Source: Ruminococcaceae bacterium UBA6416
GTDB taxonomy: Bacteria > Bacillota > Clostridia > Oscillospirales > Acutalibacteraceae
Assembly (NCBI GenBank): GCA_002438505.1
Contig: DJPI01000066.1
Location: 1 to 6,097 of the forward strand
Reading direction: 5' to 3'
DNA: 6,097 nucleotides
The stretch's first letter is position 1. Each line of letters opens with the position of its first letter. Shown here piece after piece: positions 1-4,293 of the stretch. The notes beneath the pieces were generated by a model. That model did no database searches. It had not been told where the DNA came from and was given only the letters and a program-made list of their open reading frames with translations. Made by a program: the position numbers and the translations under genes.

Positions 1-18
1 TTTTTATGGGGATAGTTT

Positions 19-53
19 ATCCAACATCCAACATCCAACATCTAAAATCTAAC
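19..53. repeat. Tandem 7-bp repeat array, copy 1 (five units)
   Basis: There are five head-to-tail heptamers: ATCCAAC three times (19-25, 26-32, 33-39), then ATCTAAA (40-46) and ATCTAAC (47-53). The last unit ends one base before the -35 box of the toxin-gene promoter. A second five-unit array of the same heptamers lies at 527-561 in the same orientation, so the pair brackets the toxin-like locus. No coding frame or partial gene was recognised in bases 1-18. The function of the array is unknown. Confidence 0.9.
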
Positions 54-82
54 TTGCCAAATTCAGACAAAGATGCTAAGAT
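54..82 (+). promoter_or_regulatory. Sigma-A-type promoter of the small hydrophobic peptide gene
   Basis: A -35 box TTGCCA (54-59) is separated by exactly 17 bases from a -10 box TAAGAT (77-82). Transcription would start near base 89, giving a structured leader of about 125 bases before the small coding region. The -10 is less perfect than that of the opposing antisense promoter (TATAAT). This matches the usual type I arrangement in which the antitoxin RNA is made from the stronger promoter. GATAAT at 80-85 is an alternative -10 but would need a 20-base spacer. Confidence 0.6.
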
Positions 83-132
83 AATTTAAAGGTTCTGCAC
101 AGGCTGAATTCAGCCTCGCGGCAAGGCGGTTG

Positions 133-208
133 CCCTCCGGTTTCAGCTTTTTTGAACAGGAGGGATATATTTTATTGCTTCCCTCCGAGTTTAGCTCAGG
201 AAGGAGGG
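133..208 (+). promoter_or_regulatory. Leader with competing CCCTCC/GGAGGG hairpins over the ribosome site
   Basis: CCCTCC occurs at 133-138 and 181-186, and GGAGGG at 159-164 and 203-208. The last GGAGGG overlaps the Shine-Dalgarno. Pairing 181-186 with 203-208, supported inside by GAG 187-189 with CTC 195-197, would bury the ribosome site. Pairing 159-164 with 181-186 instead would free it. Other local folds in the leader are the 6-bp hairpin 101-116 and GGCAA/TTGCC (120-124 with 130-134). The complementarity is read directly; the switching is inferred. Buried ribosome sites and metastable leaders are established for type I toxin mRNAs such as hok and the txpA/bsr families. Confidence 0.5.
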
Positions 209-214
209 GTTGCC

Positions 215-286
215 ATGGAATATTTGGCAATGGTTATCCTGCTTCTTATTGTAGCCACCGGTTACATATTGGCAGTTAAAAATTGA
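215..286 (+). CDS. 23-residue hydrophobic peptide, probable type I toxin
   Basis: The peptide starts MEYLAMVILLL and ends AVKN. Residues 3-20 or so form one strongly hydrophobic span, and the only basic residue is Lys22 near the C-terminus. That fits a single membrane-spanning peptide. The start is fixed by AGGAGG at 202-207, seven bases before the ATG. The setting is typical of type I toxins: own promoter, long structured leader, bidirectional terminator immediately after the stop, and an opposing promoter for an antisense RNA. Known families (TxpA, BsrG, Fst, Ibs) act at the cell membrane and are held in check by an antisense RNA. I do not recognise this exact peptide as a named member, so toxicity is inferred from size, hydrophobicity and layout. 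An alternative is a small non-toxic membrane peptide. Confidence 0.72.
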   Translation: MEYLAMVILLLIVATGYILAVKN

Positions 287-287
287 G

Positions 288-373
288 CAATAAAAAATAA
301 CCGCCCACACTCCAACGTAGCGGTTATTTTTTAATCGTGTTGAGGGCAACCGCTTAATGCAGAGCCTTTTTAC
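288..373 (-). ncRNA. Putative antisense antitoxin RNA
   Basis: A minus-strand transcript starting near 373, about seven bases past TATAAT, would run to the stem-loop at 291-333 and stop in its U-run, giving an RNA of roughly 85 bases. It has no ribosome site and no useful reading frame. It is complementary to the 3' end of the toxin mRNA through the shared terminator (about 45 bases). If the mRNA reads on to the second terminator, the whole RNA is complementary to it. Overlap at the 3' end is the arrangement of txpA/ratA and bsrG/SR4 in Bacillus subtilis. The ends are predicted from promoter and terminator positions only. Confidence 0.62.
291..333. terminator. Bidirectional terminator shared by the toxin mRNA and antisense RNA
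   Basis: Arms 291-304 and 320-333 are perfect 14-bp inverted repeats (TAAAAAATAACCGC and its complement) around a 15-base loop. The A/T-rich outer part gives a U-run on both strands, so it can end the plus transcript a few bases after the toxin stop codon and the minus antisense RNA. The loop contains ACTCCAACG. A terminator shared by two convergent RNAs is typical of type I toxin loci. Confidence 0.9.
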
Positions 374-379
374 ACTTAT

Positions 380-408
380 ATTATACACAGCCGTTTACAT
401 TTTGTCAA
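380..408 (-). promoter_or_regulatory. Consensus promoter of the antisense RNA
   Basis: Read on the minus strand, TTGACA (403-408) is followed after exactly 17 bases by TATAAT (380-385). Both hexamers match the sigma-70/sigma-A consensus completely. It points into the toxin-like gene, and no protein-coding gene lies in that direction within a normal leader length, so a non-coding antisense product is the natural reading. Confidence 0.85.
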
Positions 409-419
409 GCGGCTTTTTT
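389..419 (+). terminator. Second, plus-strand terminator-like hairpin overlapping the antisense promoter
   Basis: AGCCGTTT (389-396) pairs with AAGCGGCT (407-414), giving eight pairs with one U-G wobble around a 10-base loop. T414-T419 follow at once. The wobble works only in plus-strand RNA. This may be a backup stop for toxin transcripts that read through the first terminator. Such transcripts would include the 342-366 segment needed for the panhandle. The element overlies the -35 box and spacer of the antisense promoter. Confidence 0.5.
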
Positions 420-526
420 GTTGCGTTCGGACGGGGGATTTTGCGGAATTTTTTATGCGGTGCAAAGAGGGCGGTTCATTGACGCACAAAGCCACCCACA
501 ACGCACATTGCTTCCTGATTTGAAAA
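420..526. other. Gene-free stretch, nothing recognised
   Basis: This stretch lies between the toxin-like locus and the second heptamer array. I see no convincing promoter, ribosome site or RNA fold in it. The only ATG frame of note (456-524, 22 codons, plus strand) lacks a Shine-Dalgarno, has a non-membrane-like composition and looks like chance. A degraded fragment of something older cannot be excluded. Confidence 0.5.
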
Positions 527-561
527 ATCCAACATCCAACATCTAACATCTAACATCTAAA
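527..561. repeat. Tandem 7-bp repeat array, copy 2 (five units)
   Basis: The five heptamers are ATCCAAC (527-533, 534-540), ATCTAAC (541-547, 548-554) and ATCTAAA (555-561). Unit size, unit number and orientation match the array at 19-53, but the order of the variant units differs. The array runs directly into the terminator of the phosphoesterase gene. The ATCC-type units come first and the ATCT-type units last in both copies. Confidence 0.9.
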
Positions 562-567
562 AAAACA

Positions 568-592
568 GGCGGCTTTTGAGCCGCCCTTTTTT
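568..592. terminator. Terminator of the phosphoesterase gene (bidirectional form)
   Basis: GGCGGCT (568-574) and AGCCGCC (579-585) form a 7-bp GC-rich stem with a TTTG loop. On the minus strand it comes about ten bases after the phosphoesterase stop codon and is followed by a T-rich run (the complement of 559-567). On the plus strand it is followed by T587-T592, so it could also stop any RNA arriving from the left. Confidence 0.88.
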
Positions 593-595
593 ATT

Positions 596-2083
596 TTAAA
601 ATGTTCCGTCTGCTTTATATGCTTTTATAAGCTCCGGAACCAGCCTGAGGAAGGTTGGAAGCCAGGTGAAAAACGCATATTTGGCGAGCGAAAGGAACGA
701 GGGAACAACGCCGAGCGCATAGTCAAGAGTGTCCGTCTTGTTTGAGCCGGTGAAGGTTGGAATGTTCTTTCCCGTTTCCTTTTTGAGCGTGAGCGAGTCG
801 ATTTTTGTCACAACGTCTTTTCTGCCCTCGTCCTTTTCATCGGCAAGAATGTAAGCGTCCAAGGTGAGCGTTCCGCCGTCAACGATGATGTTTGAAAAAC
901 AGCCGCCAACATTCGTCTCTTTTGTGCTTTTCCAGTCGGTGCCGTTCCAGTAGTTTGCATAGCCGTCCTTTTGAACGGTGAGCGCGGCAATGTTCGCAGT
1001 GTCAAGGAAGTATCCGGCAAGGAACGGACGGATTTGATATCTCTTTGAGCCTGCCGTTCCGGAAAGGACATAGGTTGTTCCTCCCTCGGCGGCCTTGCTG
1101 TTTTTCAGCGGCTTTGTCCTCAGATACATATGATCGTGGCCGGAAAAAACAATGTCCGCGCTGCCCTCATCAAGAACCTTTGAAAGCGACTGCTGAAGAT
1201 AAAGAGCATCCGGCCATTTTCCGTCCTTTCCGAGGGTATAGGGCGATTTGTGCATAAAAACAATTTTCCAGTCCCTGTCCGTTGAGGCAAGGTCATTTTT
1301 GAGCCATGAAAGCTGGGCGTTTGAAACGGAAAGGCCGTCATTCGTGTTGAGAACGGAAAAATGCGCGTTGCCGTAATCAAAGGAATAATTGACCCCGTTG
1401 AGCGTTTGAACGCTCTCGCTTGTGTCAAGGTTGAACATATTGTCAAACCAGTGCCATTTTCCGAGTCCGTCATGGTTTCCGGCAACGGGAACCATGGTGA
1501 CGCTCCTGTTGATTTTTTCAAAGGCGGCGTCATAAAGATTCCATTCCTCGTTGGTGCTGTCGTTTGTGAAGTCTCCAAGATTGGCAACAAAGTCTGCGTC
1601 CGGATTCTGCTCAAGCGCCTTTTTGAGCACCGCCGCGCCTTTTTCAAAGTTTTCCTTTGATGACGCCTGAACGTCGGCAACCGCAATGAAGCTCAGTCGG
1701 CTGTCATTGTTGTCCGTTTTGAAGGAGCCTTCCTCGCTCCAGACGCTGCCGTTGCCAACCCTATAGGTGTATTCCGTGCCTTTTTCAAGGCCGAAAACGG
1801 TCAGCTTGTGCATGAACATTCCCTCCCATTCCTTGCAGACGGGAACGGAGTGGTTGAGGGAGGAGGAGATGTCCTTTCCGTCCTTAAAAACTTTAACAAC
1901 GGTGTCCGTTTTGCTTTTTGTGTACCAGCAAAAGCCTCTTGAAGAGTCCGCGTTGCCGTTGACACACACGCTGAGTCTTGAAACGGAAAAATCCTCGCCC
2001 TCGGCGAATGAGACCGCCGGGAAAGACATCAAGAGCAAAAGGCAAAGCACAAGAGACAGGAAGGATGTGAATGCTTTTTTCAT
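596..2083 (-). CDS. Secreted metallophosphoesterase, purple-acid-phosphatase-like
   Basis: This is a 495-residue protein predicted to hydrolyse phosphoesters outside the cell; the substrate is unknown. Residues 1-27 are a classical signal peptide (MKKAF, Leu-rich core, cut after VSFA). Residues about 33-123 resemble the fibronectin-III-like N-terminal domain of purple acid phosphatases. Residues about 130-345 are a calcineurin-like phosphoesterase domain with metal ligands in order: D137 (ADVQ), D171 (LGDF), N203-H204-D205 (GNHD), H278 (FMHKSPY), H316 and H318 (SGHDH). The tyrosine that purple enzymes carry three residues after the second Asp is Asn174 here, so a purple Fe(III)-tyrosinate centre is not expected. 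The tail, residues about 455-490, is hydrophobic or amphipathic. The start is supported by AAAGG (2094-2098), ten bases upstream. It is transcribed alone, divergently from the genes to its right. The family assignment is firm; the physiological role (phosphate scavenging or cell-surface turnover) is open. Confidence 0.93.
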   Translation of the reverse strand: MKKAFTSFLSLVLCLLLLMSFPAVSFAEGEDFSVSRLSVCVNGNADSSRGFCWYTKSKTDTVVKVFKDGKDISSSLNHSVPVCKEWEGMFMHKLTVFGLEKGTEYTYRVGNGSVWSEEGSFKTDNNDSRLSFIAVADVQASSKENFEKGAAVLKKALEQNPDADFVANLGDFTNDSTNEEWNLYDAAFEKINRSVTMVPVAGNHDGLGKWHWFDNMFNLDTSESVQTLNGVNYSFDYGNAHFSVLNTNDGLSVSNAQLSWLKNDLASTDRDWKIVFMHKSPYTLGKDGKWPDALYLQQSLSKVLDEGSADIVFSGHDHMYLRTKPLKNSKAAEGGTTYVLSGTAGSKRYQIRPFLAGYFLDTANIAALTVQKDGYANYWNGTDWKSTKETNVGGCFSNIIVDGGTLTLDAYILADEKDEGRKDVVTKIDSLTLKKETGKNIPTFTGSNKTDTLDYALGVVPSFLSLAKYAFFTWLPTFLRLVPELIKAYKADGTF

Positions 2084-2099
2084 TTTTAAACAACCTTTC

Positions 2100-2126
2100 T
2101 TGTCCGGCTCAAAAGCGGCCGGACAA
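2100..2126 (-). promoter_or_regulatory. Hairpin in the leader of the phosphoesterase mRNA
   Basis: TTGTCCGGC (2100-2108) and GCCGGACAA (2118-2126) form a perfect 9-bp stem around a 9-base loop. In the phosphoesterase mRNA the hairpin sits within a leader of about 54 bases, one base upstream of the AGAAAGG ribosome-site region. It could stabilise the message or modulate initiation, or serve as a DNA operator. Read on the plus strand it is followed by ACTTTTTT and so resembles a terminator, but no plus-strand gene precedes it. Confidence 0.6.
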
Positions 2127-2143
2127 AACTTTTTTCAACAAAA

Positions 2144-2172
2144 ATTATAAATCCGGAAGGCGGCAAAGTCAA
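2144..2172 (-). promoter_or_regulatory. Promoter of the phosphoesterase gene
   Basis: On the minus strand, TTGACT (2167-2172) lies 17 bases upstream of TATAAT (2144-2149), a near-consensus sigma-A promoter. Transcription would start near 2137 and pass through the 2100-2126 hairpin. It is divergent from the promoter at 2199-2227, with only 26 bases between the two -35 boxes. Confidence 0.8.
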
Positions 2173-2198
2173 CCGGGAAAAGTAAAAATAAAAAACAT

Positions 2199-2227
2199 TT
2201 GCCAATTTGCCTGTTATATTGTATAAT
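2199..2227 (+). promoter_or_regulatory. Promoter of the acyltransferase / zinc-ribbon / recQ run
   Basis: TTGCCA (2199-2204) is followed after 17 bases by a perfect TATAAT (2222-2227). A start near 2234 leaves a leader of about 50 bases. No other clear promoter was seen before recQ, so this probably drives all three downstream genes. Confidence 0.82.
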
Positions 2228-2283
2228 ACTAAGATAACGATTAAAATGAGTTATTATTTGCATAAAACGAGGTTGCTTCTCAG

Positions 2284-3555
2284 ATGAAAAAGAACAGTTT
2301 TGAGTGGTTCAAGCTTGACAATGCCGCAAAAATTTTCCCCGGCCAAAACTCAAAAACCTGGTCGAATGTTTTCAGAATCGGCGTTGAGCTGAAGGAAAGC
2401 GTTGAACCGCTCCTTCTCAAAAAGGCGCTTTGCAGCGTTCTGCAAAGAATGCCGTGCTTTGATGTGAGAATCAAGGCGGGCTTCTTCTGGTATTATTTTG
2501 AAAAAAACCCGAATGATCCTCTTGTTTTGGAGGATGTTAAAAACATTTGCTACCGGGTGAAGTTCCGGGAAAACGGCGGTTATCTTTTCCGCGTTTTCTA
2601 TCACGGGAATCGAATTTCCGTTGATGTTTATCACGCCATCTCGGACGGTTATGGAAACACTGTTTTTGTTTCCACCCTTGTTGCCGAGTATCTCCGGCTC
2701 AAAGGCTATGACATTCCGGCCGGAAAAATGGTGCTTTCCCTTGACTCAATGCCTACCGAGGATGAGATGCTTGACGCATACACGCGCTTTGCTTCCTCAA
2801 AGGCGGCATATAACCGCAGAGACAAAGCCGTCTATCATGCGGTTGGAACAAAAACGGGGAAGCATATGTGCAATTACACCGTTGGCGTGATGTCATTCGA
2901 GCAGGTTCATGCAATTTCAAAAAGCTACGGCGTGACGGTTACGGAGTTTTTTGCCGCAATGCTCATGGACATCCATTACAGAAAACAGCTCAAAGAAAAA
3001 AAGAAGCAGCGTGAGGTCTCCGTTCAAATTCCGGTGAACCTGAGGAAGTTTTTTCCAACAAATACGCTGCGCAACTTTGTTCTTTGCCTGCGCGTGAAGA
3101 TGAACCCAAACATGGGCGAGTACACATTTGAAGAAATTTTGCGGCTTGTCTCTCTCCAGCTGAGGCTTGTTAACAACAAAAAAACCGTCAATTCAATGAT
3201 GACCCAAAACCTTAAAATTGAGCAAAATCCGTTTGCAAAATTCTTTCCGCTGTTTGTCAAGAACCTTTCGGTCGGCCTGACCTTTCTTCTCACGGGGGAA
3301 CAGACAACCTCCGCTCTGCTTTCAAACATCGGCCCGGTTGATATTCCGGACGAAATGAAAGCGCATATTGAAAAATACCTCTTTTTCACCGGCCCCGGAA
3401 AGCTCAACGGCGCGCGCTGCGGAGTGATAACCCTCGGCGATAAGCTCACCTTCACTTTTTCAAACTGCTATGACGAGACGGACATTGAGCGCGAGTTTTT
3501 CACAAGGCTTGTGAAAATGGGCGTCCACGTCAAAATTGAAAGCAACCGTTCATAA
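2284..3555 (+). CDS. Condensation / alcohol-acetyltransferase-superfamily protein
   Basis: This is a 423-residue cytosolic protein with no signal peptide or membrane span. HAISDG at 117-122 matches the HxxxDG active-site motif of the chloramphenicol-acetyltransferase-like fold shared by alcohol acetyltransferases, PapA-type acyltransferases and peptide-synthetase condensation domains. His117 would be the general base and Asp121 structural. Other family-like pieces are the PVNLRKFFP stretch (250-258) and SNIGPVDIP (346-354), near the usual SNxG position. The full length of roughly 420 residues suits a stand-alone two-lobed enzyme. No carrier protein or adenylation domain lies nearby, so it probably transfers an acyl group from a thioester to an alcohol or amine; donor and acceptor are unknown. 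The ribosome site is weak (ACGAGG, 2267-2272, 11 bases from ATG). A zinc-ribbon membrane protein follows after 12 bases and is a likely partner. Confidence 0.85.
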   Translation: MKKNSFEWFKLDNAAKIFPGQNSKTWSNVFRIGVELKESVEPLLLKKALCSVLQRMPCFDVRIKAGFFWYYFEKNPNDPLVLEDVKNICYRVKFRENGGYLFRVFYHGNRISVDVYHAISDGYGNTVFVSTLVAEYLRLKGYDIPAGKMVLSLDSMPTEDEMLDAYTRFASSKAAYNRRDKAVYHAVGTKTGKHMCNYTVGVMSFEQVHAISKSYGVTVTEFFAAMLMDIHYRKQLKEKKKQREVSVQIPVNLRKFFPTNTLRNFVLCLRVKMNPNMGEYTFEEILRLVSLQLRLVNNKKTVNSMMTQNLKIEQNPFAKFFPLFVKNLSVGLTFLLTGEQTTSALLSNIGPVDIPDEMKAHIEKYLFFTGPGKLNGARCGVITLGDKLTFTFSNCYDETDIEREFFTRLVKMGVHVKIESNRS

Positions 3556-3567
3556 GGAGGCAGAAAA

Positions 3568-4284
3568 ATGTCATACTGCGTAAACTGCGGCGTTGAACTT
3601 GACAAGAGCGCAAAAAAATGCGCCCTTTGCGGAACACGCGTCATCAATCCGAATGAGCCGCAAAAAAAAGAAAACGCCGAACAGACCCCGTTTTCGGAAA
3701 AGCCCTTTGTTCCGGCAGAAATCAAGCGCCGCTTTGTTGCCTATGTCATAACAATGGTGATGCTCATTCCGAACATTGTTTGCACCTTTCTCAACGCAAT
3801 AATTTATAAAGGCAGCTTCTGGTCGTTTTATGTCAGCACAACGTCCTTTCTCTTGTGGGTGCTGTTTGTTTTTCCGTTTTACACAAAAAAGCTGCGGCCA
3901 TATCTGATGTGGTTCCTTGACACGCTCGGCGTCTGCGCTTATGTTTTCTTTTTCTTTGTCATGGGATATGAGGGCAAGGAGAAATGGTTTTTCAGCACGG
4001 CGCTTCCAATCATCCTTTCCGCCGCGGCGCTCGTTCTTTTTTTCATGCTCTGGATAAGGAACAAAAAACGGCACTGGATGCTCAAATCCCTTGTTTTAAC
4101 AATCGACCTCACTGTTTTTTCTTTTCTTTGCGGAACAATTCTTGAATACGGAAGCGCAATTAAATATGCCTTTGACATCGGCGTGATTGTTTCCGTCTGC
4201 TTTGCGGCGCTTGCCGGTTTTCTTGCTTATTGCTATTTCAGCCGTCATATGCGCGCATGGCTTTCAAAGCGCTTTTTTGTTTGA
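3568..4284 (+). CDS. Zinc-ribbon protein with about six transmembrane segments (DUF6320-like)
   Basis: This is a 238-residue protein. An N-terminal zinc ribbon has two CxxC knuckles: C4-x2-C7 and C18-x2-C21. A polar linker follows (about 27-52), then hydrophobic spans at about 56-78, 84-105, 110-131, 142-162, 170-192 and 203-225, ending in a basic tail (RAWLSKRFF). The layout suggests an inner-membrane protein with a metal-binding head. From memory it resembles the DUF6320 family, which often sits beside alcohol-acetyltransferase-like genes; I could not check this. No catalytic motif is evident. The start is supported by AAGGAGG (3554-3560), which overlaps the upstream stop codon and lies seven bases before the ATG, implying translational coupling. 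Its likely role is to anchor, export for, or regulate the neighbouring acyltransferase. Confidence 0.82.
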   Translation: MSYCVNCGVELDKSAKKCALCGTRVINPNEPQKKENAEQTPFSEKPFVPAEIKRRFVAYVITMVMLIPNIVCTFLNAIIYKGSFWSFYVSTTSFLLWVLFVFPFYTKKLRPYLMWFLDTLGVCAYVFFFFVMGYEGKEKWFFSTALPIILSAAALVLFFMLWIRNKKRHWMLKSLVLTIDLTVFSFLCGTILEYGSAIKYAFDIGVIVSVCFAALAGFLAYCYFSRHMRAWLSKRFFV

Positions 4285-4293
4285 GGAAACGCA

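Larger units (their letters stand above)
91..366. repeat. Long-range inverted repeat bracketing the toxin-like gene
   Basis: Bases 126-137 (GCGGTTGCCCTC) are a perfect reverse complement of 342-353. Bases 91-99 (GGTTCTGCA) are complementary to 358-366 with one G-U wobble (93 with 364). AA at 123-124 can pair with TT at 354-355 across a bulged G. The 5' arm is interrupted by the palindrome AGGCTGAATTCAGCCT (101-116). A plus-strand RNA running past the first terminator could form a panhandle of about 23 pairs. Equivalently, the antisense RNA carries near its 5' end almost the same sequence as the 5' leader of the toxin mRNA. The single mismatch is tolerated only in plus-strand RNA (U-G), because the minus strand would have A-C. 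Confidence 0.75.

Noticed and set aside
175..279. TTG-start frame overlapping the toxin gene, with GGAGGG (159-164) ten bases upstream
   Set aside because: The product is low in hydrophobicity and unlike any family I know. The GGAGGG is better explained as part of the leader folds, and ATG 215 has the stronger ribosome site.
191..388. 65-codon minus-strand frame across the toxin-like locus
   Set aside because: It runs opposite the small peptide and through the perfect terminator stem and the antisense promoter. It has no ribosome site and no protein-like pattern.
456..524. 22-codon ATG frame in the gene-free stretch
   Set aside because: It has no Shine-Dalgarno, no hydrophobic core and no terminator of its own, so it is probably chance.
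19..561. The heptamer arrays as a CRISPR array
   Set aside because: The units are contiguous 7-mers with no spacers, and no cas gene is present.
1120..1686. 188-codon minus-strand frame inside the phosphoesterase gene
   Set aside because: It is an out-of-frame shadow. The overlapping frame carries the full set of phosphoesterase motifs and a signal peptide.
2100..2136. Plus-strand terminator before the acyltransferase promoter
   Set aside because: The hairpin is followed by T's on the plus strand, but no plus-strand gene lies upstream of it. A leader element of the phosphoesterase mRNA is more plausible.
3571..4074. 167-codon minus-strand frame opposite the zinc-ribbon membrane protein gene
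   Set aside because: The plus frame has an ideal ribosome site, paired CxxC knuckles and clear membrane spans. The minus frame is charged, irregular shadow sequence.
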